From a virus, in the IMG/VR virus record IMGVR_UViG_3300042545_000094, positions 1-60,104 of that record: a stretch of DNA of 60,104 nt; one strand, 5' to 3'. A program made the position numbers and the translations under genes. The first letter of the stretch is position 1; the number at the start of each line of letters is the position of its first letter. The notes below the pieces were generated by a model. It did not search any database, was not told the DNA's origin, and saw nothing but the letters and a program-made list of their open reading frames with translations. This document shows positions 1 to 8,461 of this stretch, piece after piece.

Positions 1-18
1 GTCATTTTTAAAAATGAC
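1..18. repeat. 18-bp perfect palindrome at window edge
   Basis: Two uninterrupted 9-base arms (GTCATTTTT / AAAAATGAC) form a perfect palindrome at the first base of the window. If the ends are joined, the start codon of the gene cut at the right edge falls inside it (ATG at 5-3, minus strand), so it could be an operator or part of the ribosome entry region. It may also mark the assembly cut point. Function unknown. Confidence 0.6.
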
Positions 19-20
19 GG

Positions 21-56
21 AAACAAAAAACCCCCGAGGATTTTCCCCGAGGGTTT
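21..56 (-). terminator. Rho-independent terminator
   Basis: On the minus strand an AAACCC...GGGTTT stem (28-56), with an inner GG/CC stem around an ATTTT loop, is followed by a T-rich run (complement of 21-30). It lies 33 bases past the stop codon of the leftward gene ending at 90. If the molecule is circular, it separates that gene from the next leftward gene and could attenuate rather than fully stop transcription. Confidence 0.7.
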
Positions 57-89
57 GGAAAGCGTGGGCGGATTCTCTCCGCCCTGTGG

Positions 90-590
90 TTAGCCTAAGT
101 TATCCACGTTACCGCCAAGAGCTTCAAAAATACTCATGAGGTCGCCCTTAAATTCGCTTGCCTTACAATCTTCGCCCGCTTCCTCAGCTTTAAAGATTCG
201 GTTGATGATTGTCTTAAGGTCAGCTTGCGTCTTATCATCTGTGGATAAATTGGCGGTTACTCGGTTGCCTGTTGTTTGGTATCCGCTTGCCTCTTTTACC
301 CGTTGCCAATATACATCTATCGTGCCACGTGAATAACCTGCCTCGGTCATACCTTTCACAAATTCATCACGCTCGAGTTTTAAACCCTGTCTATCCTTGC
401 CCTTCAACTCATACCAAGGCTTAATCAATTCACCCGTTGCACTCATTACGTTAAATGTAGCGTTGAGATTGTCAGCGTATGTTTTAATCTTTTCACCCGT
501 TGAGCTTGCCACTTTAATAAGTGCAACACGTGAGGCTACTAGGTTGCTATATACGTTGCCGTTTGTGATAACTACGTTTTGATTTTCCAT
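90..590 (-). CDS. Hypothetical protein, candidate early regulator
   Basis: This 166-residue soluble protein has no family I can name. The longer frame starts at 611, but that ATG lies inside the 605-617 palindrome. The ATG at 590 has AAAAGGG 7 bases upstream and gives a natural N-terminus (MENQNVV). Residues around 85-105 (GMTEAGYSRGTIDVYWQRV) could form a helix-turn-helix, and the C-terminus is acidic. It would be the first gene of the leftward arm, with palindromes both between promoter and start (605-617) and upstream of the promoter (725-737). That arrangement suits an autoregulated DNA-binding protein, but this is inference from position only. Confidence 0.75.
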   Translation of the reverse strand: MENQNVVITNGNVYSNLVASRVALIKVASSTGEKIKTYADNLNATFNVMSATGELIKPWYELKGKDRQGLKLERDEFVKGMTEAGYSRGTIDVYWQRVKEASGYQTTGNRVTANLSTDDKTQADLKTIINRIFKAEEAGEDCKASEFKGDLMSIFEALGGNVDNLG

Positions 591-604
591 CTGAATACCC
601 TTTT

Positions 605-617
605 CTAACATTGTTAG
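605..617. promoter_or_regulatory. 13-bp palindrome, exact copy (site 1)
   Basis: CTAACATTGTTAG lies between the predicted leftward promoter (660-689) and the start codon at 590, where a bound protein could block transcription. The flank matters too: positions 606-625 match 60031-60050 at 19 of 20 bases. Confidence 0.8.
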
Positions 618-659
618 AACCCGTCTAACTCGGTATGAATATCATCTATTCATGGTTAT

Positions 660-689
660 AATGTATCACAAAATAGTGGTCTTAATCAA
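660..689 (-). promoter_or_regulatory. Candidate sigma70 promoter, leftward
   Basis: On the minus strand TTGATT (complement of 684-689) and TACATT (complement of 660-665) are separated by 18 bases, about 70 bases before the start at 590. It sits between two exact palindromes, as expected for a regulated early promoter. Match to consensus is moderate. Confidence 0.45.
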
Positions 690-724
690 ATCTTTTGGAA
701 ACAATAATTACCCCTACCCATAAT

Positions 725-737
725 CTAACAATGTTAG
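725..737. promoter_or_regulatory. 13-bp palindrome, exact copy (site 2)
   Basis: CTAACAATGTTAG sits intergenically, about 40 bases upstream of the predicted leftward -35 box. With site 1 it brackets the promoter, 120 bases apart, so looping is possible. Confidence 0.8.
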
Positions 738-982
738 AAAACCAAGCGACACCCCACCCCCCAAAATACAATTTAGGGACTCCTATCACCCTATACTCTA
801 TAATTTGCACAAGAGATATAACGATTTAAAACTTTATAGTCCGCGGCTTTAACTTTATAGTACCCCCTCCCCCTACTTGAATACCCACAGACTTCCCAGT
901 TTCCCAGTTAAGCGAACCCACCCCCTATCAAAATATTTAAGGTTCCATACACGGGGGGTATATTTTTTTGATAAACTATTTT

Positions 983-1062
983 TACTTATGTGAGAGTAAG
1001 TAGTCTCCTGTGGTAGGGTGGACTTTGAGTCGGACAGGGTTGCCGCCCTTCCGGCTCTTTTT
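983..1062 (+). ncRNA. Candidate small RNA or leader with terminator
   Basis: On the plus strand a hairpin TACTTA/TAAGTA (983-988, 997-1002) is followed by a conserved-looking GTCTCCTGTGG segment and then a strong terminator hairpin with a T run. Nothing coding is upstream on this strand, so the terminator implies a short untranslated transcript started within 612-980, or attenuation of the late transcript. No family is recognised and no clear promoter was found. Confidence 0.4.
1027..1062 (+). terminator. Rho-independent terminator
   Basis: GAGTCGGACAGGG pairs with GCCCTTCCGGCTC with one G-U pair and one bulged C, loop about 6 bases, followed by TTTTTA. It lies 110 bases before the first rightward gene and ends whatever starts in the control region. 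Confidence 0.8.
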
Positions 1063-1087
1063 ATATGTATACAAAACAGCAAAAAAC

Positions 1088-1110
1088 GTACACGTTATAA
1101 AAATGTGTAC
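1088..1110. promoter_or_regulatory. Inverted repeat upstream of late arm
   Basis: GTACAC (1088-1093) and GTGTAC (1105-1110) flank an 11-base TATAA-containing spacer, 63 bases before the first rightward start codon. It may be an operator or part of the late promoter. It is unrelated to the CTAACA(A/T)TGTTAG palindrome. Confidence 0.4.
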
Positions 1111-1172
1111 ACAAACCAAACATTTCATATATACTTCGTGCATTAACTGGAGCGCACCCGAATCGCACCTGC

Positions 1173-1787
1173 ATGAGTATTAACATCGAACCTACTAAAG
1201 ACCATCCGGTCCCTTACTCCACCGACAAGGCGGAGACATCATCCTTTTCTGAAGAATTAGCAGTCACTGCTAATACACAAGACTTACTCGAACAACTAGG
1301 TGGTACTATTCCGGAAATGAGTCCGGAAGACGCAGCAGCCACAGCAAAGCTGGCTGAAGCAGCAATCAAGAAACAAGACAAGGGCGCCCTAAGCAATCCA
1401 GGGGTGGCATTTTCTGCACGTGAATTTCTTCGCGTATACAGCGCACGGCTGGCAGTAGATGTGAGCGACGTTCGCTCGGCTCTGACAAATAAACTTCTTG
1501 AATTGGCTAACTGCGGAGACCCACGGTTTGAACTGAAAGCATTAGAGCTTTTGGGTAAGCACTCAGATATAGCCCTATTCACAGAGCGCAGTGAAGTAAC
1601 TGTGACTTACAAGAATGCAACTGATTTGGAATCTGCAATCAAGGAGCGTATTAAGCGCTTACTTAAAACGGACGTGGTGGACGTAGAACCCATCACGCCA
1701 AGAGCAGATGTGTTAGATGCGGAGCTTGGGGTTGCTAGCCGGAAACCTGATGATAAAACTGGGGAACTGGGAGACAAGAGTGAGTAG
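1173..1787 (+). CDS. Putative terminase small subunit
   Basis: This 204-residue protein is the first gene of the rightward arm and lies directly before the large terminase, which it overlaps by 8 bases. That is the usual place for the DNA-recognition subunit of the packaging motor. The central part (about 85-145) is helical, and its KALELLGKHSDIALFTER stretch is of a kind I associate with podoviral small terminases. N- and C-termini look disordered and acidic. No clear Shine-Dalgarno sequence is close to the ATG. The call rests mainly on position. Confidence 0.6.
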   Translation: MSINIEPTKDHPVPYSTDKAETSSFSEELAVTANTQDLLEQLGGTIPEMSPEDAAATAKLAEAAIKKQDKGALSNPGVAFSAREFLRVYSARLAVDVSDVRSALTNKLLELANCGDPRFELKALELLGKHSDIALFTERSEVTVTYKNATDLESAIKERIKRLLKTDVVDVEPITPRADVLDAELGVASRKPDDKTGELGDKSE

Positions 1788-3303
1788 TGTCCTAGAGACG
1801 GTATCCCTAAAAGACATTCCAAAAATACTTCACCTCTTACCTGAGGCGGAGCAAGCTAAGCTACTAGAAGAACTAGAGCGGCTAGAAGAACTTAAGAGTA
1901 AAGAAGCTGCGCAGGTAGACTTCATGAGCTTCGTGAAAAAGGTCTGGCCGACATTTATTAACGGGAGACACCATGTTGAGATGGCTCATGCGTTCGAGCG
2001 GGTGGCTAATGGCCAGTGCAAAAGGCTTATTATTAATATGCCTCCTCGTCACACTAAATCTGAGTTTGCCTCTTATCTCCTACCCGCTTGGTTCCTGGGT
2101 AAATTTCCGCAGAAGAAAGTTATTCAAACCTCTCATACCGCTGAGCTTGCCGTCGGCTTTGGTCGAAAAGTGCGTAACTTGGTTGATTCTGAAGTCTACA
2201 AATCCATTTTCCCTGGAGTTGGCCTACAAGCAGATTCAAAAGCGGCTGGGCGATGGGCCACTAACAAGGGCGGAGACTACTTTGCGATTGGTATTGGCGG
2301 TGCGGTTACAGGTAAAGGTGCTGATATTCTTATCATCGACGACCCACATTCTGAACAAGAAGCAGCCTTAGCGGAAACTAACGCTGAGGTGTACGATAAA
2401 ACGTACGAGTGGTATACATCCGGTCCTCGTCAGCGTCTACAACCAGGTGGGGCAATCATCATAGTTATGACTCGGTGGTCCAAGAAGGACTTAACGGGTC
2501 GAGTAGTCAAGGCAGACGCCGATAGAAACGGTGAAGGCTGGGAAGTTATTGAGTTTCCTGCATTATTTGAGGACGACAGACCACTTTGGCCTGAGTTTTG
2601 GGAGAAAAAAGAGCTTTTAGCCCTAAAAAATGAACTTCCAGTCGGCAAATGGATGGCTCAGTACATGCAGCAGCCAACGTCTGAGGTCTCAGCCATCATC
2701 AAACGTGAATGGTGGCAGCAATGGGACAAAGATAACCCACCTCACTGTGAGTTTGTCATCCAATCATGGGATACGGCGTTCACAAAGAACGAAAGAAGTG
2801 ACTATTCGGCATGTACAACGTGGGGGGTGTTTTATCAACCCGACGATACAGGGCTGGACCAAGCCAATATCATCCTACTTAATGCGTTCAAAAAGCGTAT
2901 GGAGTTCCCGGAGTTAAAACAACGGGCTTATGAGGAGTGGAAAGACTGGGACCCAGATGCGTTCATTGTGGAAGCTAAGGCTTCCGGGGGTCCACTTATC
3001 TACGAACTACGCGCCATGGGCATTCCGGTACAAGAATTCACCCCAAGTAAGGGTAATGACAAGATTGCACGACTAAATGCGGTGGCAGATATATTCGCCT
3101 CAGGGCGAGTTTGGGTACCCCCAACCAGGTGGGCGGATGAGGTAGTTGAAGAAGTAGCAAGTTTTCCTTCGGGCGAACATGATGACTTAGTGGACAGCAC
3201 CTCTCAAGCCCTGTTAAGATTCAGACGTGGCGGATTTATCCGCTTGGATTCCGATGAAGAAGATGAACCACTAGGTTCACGTCGGAAAGTCCCATATTAC
3301 TAA
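1780..3303 (+). CDS. terL: Terminase large subunit
   Basis: This is the ATP-driven DNA translocase and nuclease that fills the procapsid. The ATPase part shows the Walker A-like MPPRHTKSE (about 87-95), Walker B ILIIDDPH (about 182-189) and coupling motif VMTRW (about 229). The nuclease part shows acidic residues in IQSWDTAF (about 328-335), FIVEAKASGG (about 395) and EHDDLVD (about 467). I chose GTG at 1780, preceded by GGGAG at normal spacing. An in-frame ATG at 1717 would add 21 residues overlapping the previous gene. Portal follows after 10 bases. Confidence 0.95.
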   Translation: MSSVLETVSLKDIPKILHLLPEAEQAKLLEELERLEELKSKEAAQVDFMSFVKKVWPTFINGRHHVEMAHAFERVANGQCKRLIINMPPRHTKSEFASYLLPAWFLGKFPQKKVIQTSHTAELAVGFGRKVRNLVDSEVYKSIFPGVGLQADSKAAGRWATNKGGDYFAIGIGGAVTGKGADILIIDDPHSEQEAALAETNAEVYDKTYEWYTSGPRQRLQPGGAIIIVMTRWSKKDLTGRVVKADADRNGEGWEVIEFPALFEDDRPLWPEFWEKKELLALKNELPVGKWMAQYMQQPTSEVSAIIKREWWQQWDKDNPPHCEFVIQSWDTAFTKNERSDYSACTTWGVFYQPDDTGLDQANIILLNAFKKRMEFPELKQRAYEEWKDWDPDAFIVEAKASGGPLIYELRAMGIPVQEFTPSKGNDKIARLNAVADIFASGRVWVPPTRWADEVVEEVASFPSGEHDDLVDSTSQALLRFRRGGFIRLDSDEEDEPLGSRRKVPYY

Positions 3304-3313
3304 AGGCTAAGAC

Positions 3314-5785
3314 ATGGCAATAGATAAAGGTTTATATCAAGCACCTCTAGGTATCGAAGAAGAAGCAATGGCTCAGGGCTTTGCTCCTCTGGAGATTGAG
3401 ATTGAGGACCCAGAATCGGTAACTATTGGTATTGATGGTAAGCCGATTTTAGAAATTGAAATGGAAGACGACGAAGAAGACGACTTCTCAGAAAACATCG
3501 CTGAAGAATTAGATGAAGGTGTCTTGCAGAAGATGGCAAGTGACCTAATTGAAGATTTTGATTCAGACGTAGGCGCCCGTAAAGATTGGATGCAAACATA
3601 CGTTGATGGCTTAGAGCTATTAGGTATGAAGATTGAAGATAGAGCTGAACCTTGGGAAGGCGCTTGTGGTGTGTATCACCCACTCCTATCTGAAGCATTA
3701 GTTAAGTTCCAAGCTGAGACCATGATGGAGACTTTCCCAGCAGCAGGTCCAGTCAAGACAGAAATTATTGGTAAAGAAACATCAGAAAAGAAAGATGCGG
3801 CCGTTCGGGTGGCTGCGGACATGAACTTCCAATTAACGGAAGTGATGAAAGAATACCGTCCTGAGCACGAGCGTATGTTGTGGGGCTTAGGTCTATCAGG
3901 TAATGCGTTTAAGAAAGTTTATTACGACCCAGGGCTAGAGCGTCAAGCTTCTATCTTCGTACCAGCAGAGGACGTCGTTGTTCCTTATGGCGCGTCTAAC
4001 TTAGAATCAGCTGAGCGTGTAACTCACGTGATGCGCAAGACTAAGAATGAGTTAATCAAGTTACAAGTTGCTGGCTTCTACCGTGATGTAGAACTAGGCG
4101 ACCCATCTAACTCTCTAGATGAGATTGAGAAGAAGATTGCGGAACAGATGGGCTTCAGAGCCACAACTGATGACCGCTATAAGTTATTAGAAATGCACGT
4201 TGACTTGGATATTCCAGGTTATGAGCACAAGGATGAGAACGGCGAACCTACAGGTATCGCGTTGCCATACGTTGTAACTATTGAGAAAGGTACCGGTACG
4301 GTACTAGCTATTCGCAGAAACTGGGAACCAGATGATGATACATATGCAAAGCGCAATCACTTCGTTCATTACCCGTATATCCCTGGTTTTGGCTTCTACG
4401 CGTTTGGCCTTATCCATCTTGTTGGTGCTTTTGCTAAGTCTGGCACTTCTATCCTTCGTCAGCTTGTCGACGCTGGTACATTATCTAATCTGCCAGGCGG
4501 TTTCAAAACTCGCGGCATGCGTATCAAAGGTGACGACACACCGATAAGCCCAGGTGAGTTCCGTGACGTGGATGTCCCATCAGGCACTATGCGTGACAAC
4601 ATCCTACCGTTGCCGTACAAAGAGCCAAGCCAGACATTGTTGCAGTTGATGAACCAGATTATTGATGAAGGTCGTCGCTTTGCGGCAGCTTCTGATATGA
4701 AGGTAGCTGATATGTCAGCTAATGCTCCAGTAGGTACAACATTAGCTATCTTGGAAAGAACGTTGAAAGTGATGAGTGCGGTTCAAGCGCGTATTCACTA
4801 TTCAATGAAGCAAGAATTAAAACTATTGAAGCGAATCATCGCTGATTACACACCACCGGACTATGACTATGAACCAGTTGAAGGCTCACGACTCGCTAAG
4901 AAATCTGACTACGATATGGTGGACGTCATCCCTGTATCTGACCCAAATGCAGCAACGATGGCTCAGAAAGTTGTTCAGTACCAAGCTGCCCTACAGCTTG
5001 CCCAAGGTGCTCCACAGTTATATGACTTACCGAAATTGCATCGTCAGATGTTAGAAGTTCTAGGTATTAAGAATTATCAAAAACTTGTTCCTACAGAAGA
5101 TGATAAGAAGCCACAGGACCCAATCACTGAGAACCAACAGGCTCTTATGATGAAACCTATCAAGGCTTTCTACTACCAAGACCATCAAGCTCATATCGCC
5201 GTACACATGGCAGCTATGCAAGACCCTAAGATTATGCAGTTGGTGGGTCAGTCTCCTATGGCACAGCAAATTGGTGCTGCGATGCAAGCGCATATTGCGG
5301 AACATCTAGGTTACGAATACAAGAAACAGATGGAAATGCGTATGGGTATCGAGCTTCCTCGTACAAACGAAGAGGAAGACGAAGGTATCCCAGAACAGAT
5401 GGAAGTCGAGATTTCTCAAAGAGCCGCTCAAGCAGCTCAACAAATGTTGCAACAGAATCAGCAGGAAGAGCAAGCCAAACAAAATGCTCAGGCTCAGCAA
5501 GACCCGCTTATTCAAATGCAACAGCAAGAACTACAAATTAAGCAAGCAGAATTGCAGCTTAAGCAACAGAAGTTACAAGTTGATGCGGCAGCTAAGGCTG
5601 ACCAACTCGACATCGAACGCGAACGTATTGCATCACAGAAGCAAATTGCTGGTATGCAAGTTGGCGCAAAAGTTGCCAAGGATAAAGCACAGTTGGCCTC
5701 TAAGGACCAGCTAGAAGGCTTGAAGATTGGCGCAGAAATCGCTCGTAACAGAGCGCAAATGAACCAACCGAAAGGGAATGAATGA
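3314..5785 (+). CDS. Portal protein
   Basis: This 823-residue protein forms the dodecameric ring through which DNA enters and leaves the capsid. The segment about 90-250 (WMQTYVDGLELLG, EPWEGACGVYHPLL, LGLSGNAFKKVYYDP) is typical of large podoviral portals. After residue about 690 it becomes a long glutamine-rich coiled coil (repeated QQ, KQAELQLKQQ), like the portal 'barrel' or 'crown' extension. The first 75 residues are acidic. It follows terL and overlaps the next gene by 4 bases (ATGA). Confidence 0.93.
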   Translation: MAIDKGLYQAPLGIEEEAMAQGFAPLEIEIEDPESVTIGIDGKPILEIEMEDDEEDDFSENIAEELDEGVLQKMASDLIEDFDSDVGARKDWMQTYVDGLELLGMKIEDRAEPWEGACGVYHPLLSEALVKFQAETMMETFPAAGPVKTEIIGKETSEKKDAAVRVAADMNFQLTEVMKEYRPEHERMLWGLGLSGNAFKKVYYDPGLERQASIFVPAEDVVVPYGASNLESAERVTHVMRKTKNELIKLQVAGFYRDVELGDPSNSLDEIEKKIAEQMGFRATTDDRYKLLEMHVDLDIPGYEHKDENGEPTGIALPYVVTIEKGTGTVLAIRRNWEPDDDTYAKRNHFVHYPYIPGFGFYAFGLIHLVGAFAKSGTSILRQLVDAGTLSNLPGGFKTRGMRIKGDDTPISPGEFRDVDVPSGTMRDNILPLPYKEPSQTLLQLMNQIIDEGRRFAAASDMKVADMSANAPVGTTLAILERTLKVMSAVQARIHYSMKQELKLLKRIIADYTPPDYDYEPVEGSRLAKKSDYDMVDVIPVSDPNAATMAQKVVQYQAALQLAQGAPQLYDLPKLHRQMLEVLGIKNYQKLVPTEDDKKPQDPITENQQALMMKPIKAFYYQDHQAHIAVHMAAMQDPKIMQLVGQSPMAQQIGAAMQAHIAEHLGYEYKKQMEMRMGIELPRTNEEEDEGIPEQMEVEISQRAAQAAQQMLQQNQQEEQAKQNAQAQQDPLIQMQQQELQIKQAELQLKQQKLQVDAAAKADQLDIERERIASQKQIAGMQVGAKVAKDKAQLASKDQLEGLKIGAEIARNRAQMNQPKGNE

Positions 5786-5973
5786 CAGCACTTGAGGTTT
5801 TACTCAAACAATGTCGTGAGAAACAAGAACAGTTAGCGCAAGCCTTGGCTGGTGCGGCTGCAAAGGATTACGCGGAGTACCGCGCAATATGTGGGGAAAT
5901 TCGAGGTCTTTCTTACACAGAATCTTTAATCATTGACCTTGCAAAAAAACTGGAGAACTCTGATGACGATTGA
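5782..5973 (+). CDS. Small hypothetical protein after portal
   Basis: 63 residues, mostly helical (EVLLKQCREKQEQLAQALAG). Its start overlaps the portal stop (ATGA) and its end overlaps the next start, so it is translated by coupling. No function recognised. The position suggests a small head-assembly protein. Confidence 0.8.
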   Translation: MTALEVLLKQCREKQEQLAQALAGAAAKDYAEYRAICGEIRGLSYTESLIIDLAKKLENSDDD

Positions 5974-6361
5974 TTTGTCAAAGGCTGTTGATTTGGGCGC
6001 TGTCCTAAATAAAGAGCCGGAACAAAAAGCATCGCAATTACCGAAGCCGCAAGGTTATCGCATTCTTTGTGCAATCCCTGAGATTGAGAAGGAATTTGAA
6101 AGCGGCATTTTAAAAGCCGACGCAACTGTTAGTTTTGAGGAAGCTTTAACTACGGTGTTATTTGTAGTTGAACTTGGACCAGATTGTTATCAAGATAAAG
6201 TTCGATTCCCGAATGGCCCTTGGTGTCAAAAAGGTGACTTTGTGTTGGTTCGCCCGCACACAGGCTCAAGATTAGTAATCCACGGACGTGAGTTCCGCAT
6301 CATTAACGATGATTCTGTAGAGGCAGTTGTTTCTGACCCTCGCGGCATCAAACGCAAATAG
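5963..6361 (+). CDS. GroES-like co-chaperonin
   Basis: The 132-residue product matches the Cpn10/GroES beta-barrel pattern. GYRILCAIPE near the N-terminus is the first strand, a region about 50-75 could be the mobile loop, and KGDFVLVRPHTGSRLVIHGREFRII corresponds in spirit to the GDxVLF...GTKVxxxGxEYxxL core of GroES (only part is quoted as a motif). Phage co-chaperonins such as T4 gp31 replace GroES for folding capsid protein by host GroEL, which suits its place between portal and capsid genes. The ATG at 5963 has GGAG 8 bases upstream. A longer frame from 5933 lacks this. Confidence 0.8.
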   Translation: MTIDLSKAVDLGAVLNKEPEQKASQLPKPQGYRILCAIPEIEKEFESGILKADATVSFEEALTTVLFVVELGPDCYQDKVRFPNGPWCQKGDFVLVRPHTGSRLVIHGREFRIINDDSVEAVVSDPRGIKRK

Positions 6362-6370
6362 GAGTAACAA

Positions 6371-7357
6371 ATGCCAGATTTAGAACAGGAAGACTTCAAA
6401 TTTCCAGACGAAATTGAAGCGGAAGAAGCTGCTAAAGGCGGTAAAGTCGAAGAGAAAGAAGACGACGGCTTTGCTATTGAGATTGAAGATGACAGACCAG
6501 AAGCCGATAGGAACGCCGTTCCATTGGACAAGGAGACTGTTAAAGAATTAGAAGAGGACGACCTTAAGGACTATTCTAAGAAAGTAAAACAGCGCATCGA
6601 CCAAATGAAAAAGGTTTGGCACGATGAGCGTCGTGAGAAAGAGGCAGCCTTGCGTGAACAGCAAGAGGCTATCAAAGTTGCTCAACGACTACTTGAAGAG
6701 AACAGAAAGCTTAAAGAAGCGTACTCTACAGGCGAAAAAGAATACATCAGTACAGTACAAAATGCCGCTGAGTTAGAAATGGCTGCGGCTAAGAGAAACT
6801 ACCGTGATGCGGTGGATTCTGGTGATACTGACCGTATTGTTGAAGCCCAAGCCGAACTTAATGCTGCGGCTATTAAAGCAGATAAAGTTAAAAACTTTAG
6901 ACCAACTGCTTTACAAGACGAACAAAATGAGGTACAAATACCACAACAAGCTCAGCAACAGGAGCAAAAGGTTGACCCTCTGACCGCTAAGTGGCTCGAA
7001 AAGAACACTTGGTACGGACCAGACGAGGAAATGACAGCCTTAGCTCTTGCGTCACACGCCAAGCTAGAAAGACAATTCGGAAAGCAATTCGTTGGTTCGG
7101 AAGATTACTTTAAACGCATTGATGAAACGATGCGCAAGCGGTTTCCAGAGAATTTCTCTGAAGAAGTACAAACGCAGGCTGGGGGCGACAAGCCTAGTCA
7201 GCGCGCAGATGCAAAACCAGCACCAGTGGTTGCACCAGCAACGCGAAGCACGGCGTCTAAACGAATTGTGCTAAAAGCAAGCCAGGTGGCGTTAGCCAAA
7301 AAACTTGGTTTGACCCCTGAGCAATATGCTCGTGAAATGCAAAAACTGGAGGCTTAA
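6371..7357 (+). CDS. Putative scaffolding protein
   Basis: 328 residues, highly charged. The N-terminal 70 residues are acidic, 75-130 is a long coiled coil, about 195-210 is glutamine-rich, and the C-terminus is basic (TASKRIVLKASQVALAKKLG). This composition and the place just before the capsid gene fit a scaffold that shapes the procapsid and is then lost. There is no sequence motif that proves it. Shine-Dalgarno AGGAG precedes the start. Confidence 0.6.
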   Translation: MPDLEQEDFKFPDEIEAEEAAKGGKVEEKEDDGFAIEIEDDRPEADRNAVPLDKETVKELEEDDLKDYSKKVKQRIDQMKKVWHDERREKEAALREQQEAIKVAQRLLEENRKLKEAYSTGEKEYISTVQNAAELEMAAAKRNYRDAVDSGDTDRIVEAQAELNAAAIKADKVKNFRPTALQDEQNEVQIPQQAQQQEQKVDPLTAKWLEKNTWYGPDEEMTALALASHAKLERQFGKQFVGSEDYFKRIDETMRKRFPENFSEEVQTQAGGDKPSQRADAKPAPVVAPATRSTASKRIVLKASQVALAKKLGLTPEQYAREMQKLEA

Positions 7358-7358
7358 A

Positions 7359-7811
7359 ATGGTTGCACCTAACAAACTTGCTCGCGAATTAGAGACCCGT
7401 GAAAAGGCAGAACGTCCTAAACAGTGGCGTCCAGCTTCACTATTACCAGAGCCGATTAAAGAAGAAGGCTATGACTATAGATGGGTACGCACTTCTATTA
7501 ATGGTTCACCAGACGACCGCAACGTCCTAAAGGCGATGCAAGAAGGATGGGAAGCCGTATCAATGGAAGAGCAATCAGAATTACAACTGTTAGCTAGCCG
7601 AGAAGGTCGATATAAAGACAAAATCGAGGTTGGTGGGTTGTTATTGATGAAGACTCCGAAGGAGTTTGTGGAACAGCGTAATGCGTATGTTCAGAAAAAC
7701 ACAGATTCTCAGATGAGGGCCGTTGATAACGCCTTAATGCGCCAGAGCGACGCTCGTATGCCTATCTTTAACGAGAGAAAGTCTACGACTAGTTTTGGTA
7801 AAGGTGAATAA
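7359..7811 (+). CDS. Hypothetical head-region protein
   Basis: 150 residues from the ATG at 7359, which follows GGAGG (7348-7352). A longer frame from 7326 runs into the preceding gene and lacks a ribosome site. The middle (YDYRWVRTSINGSPDDRNV, EGWEAV) looks folded and the C-terminus basic. It lies between scaffold and decoration candidates. A role in head assembly is likely but unproven. Confidence 0.75.
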   Translation: MVAPNKLARELETREKAERPKQWRPASLLPEPIKEEGYDYRWVRTSINGSPDDRNVLKAMQEGWEAVSMEEQSELQLLASREGRYKDKIEVGGLLLMKTPKEFVEQRNAYVQKNTDSQMRAVDNALMRQSDARMPIFNERKSTTSFGKGE

Positions 7812-7836
7812 TTTTATTAATTTTAGGAGTTTTTAA

Positions 7837-8445
7837 ATGGCTTATCCAACCGTTGACGCTCCATACGGTCTAGAACCAATTAACTCTGTAGACGGCAAAC
7901 CATACGCCGGCGCTATTCGTCAGATTCCTATTACGGCATCTTACGGTACAGCAATCTACAACGGTGACATTGTTAAACTAGTAACCGGTGGAACAGTAGA
8001 AAAATCAGCAATTGGTGCGAACGTTACAGCACAACCAACTTTGGGCGTGTTTGTAGGTTGTTCATACACTAATTCATCAGGCCAACCTGTACAGGGCCAG
8101 TACTACCCAGCATCTTCAGCTAATGGCGTTGCTTACGTAGTTCTAGACCCACAAGCTGCATTTAAAGTTGCAGTTACTACTTCTGGCAATACAAGCGTTG
8201 TTACTTCTGTAACACGTGCGGTTGTTGGTACAAACATGGAAATCGCTACTGGCGCAGGTTCTACTGCCACTGGTAATTCTGGTTTGTCAGTAGTATCAGG
8301 TTCTGCTGCTAACACAGCTATCCTTCCAGTCCGCGTAGTCGACGTTGTTCCTGAAACAGCAGTTAACGCAACTAACTTCCGTGAAGTTATCGTTAAGCTA
8401 AATCAGCCTCAACTTGAAGTTACGCTTGGTAACAACGCATCTTAA
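7837..8445 (+). CDS. Putative capsid decoration protein
   Basis: 202 residues, rich in Val, Thr, Ser and Gly with almost no charged runs, as in beta-rich virion surface proteins. The N-terminus (APYGLEPINSVDGKPYAGAIRQIPI) is a pattern I have met in small structural proteins encoded just before capsid genes. It is 16 bases ahead of the capsid gene and has a strong AGGAG site. It could instead be a head fibre or minor capsid protein. Confidence 0.65.
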   Translation: MAYPTVDAPYGLEPINSVDGKPYAGAIRQIPITASYGTAIYNGDIVKLVTGGTVEKSAIGANVTAQPTLGVFVGCSYTNSSGQPVQGQYYPASSANGVAYVVLDPQAAFKVAVTTSGNTSVVTSVTRAVVGTNMEIATGAGSTATGNSGLSVVSGSAANTAILPVRVVDVVPETAVNATNFREVIVKLNQPQLEVTLGNNAS

Positions 8446-8461
8446 TAGGAGCTAATTAAAA

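Larger units (their letters stand above)
612..1172. other. Divergent control region between the two arms
   Basis: No convincing gene occurs in these 561 bases. The region holds two exact palindromes (one at its left edge), a leftward promoter candidate, a 10-base direct repeat ACTTTATAGT (831-840 and 852-861), an ACCCCC/GGGGGT inverted repeat (920-925 and 954-959), a structured segment ending in a terminator (983-1062) and a GTACAC/GTGTAC inverted repeat (1088-1110). It is AT-rich with C-rich runs. It is the natural place for early/late switching and possibly for a replication origin, but no origin motif is recognised. Confidence 0.7.

Noticed and set aside
873-1082. 69-residue minus-strand frame in the control region
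   Set aside because: It runs through the rightward terminator hairpin, has no ribosome site and an unlikely composition.
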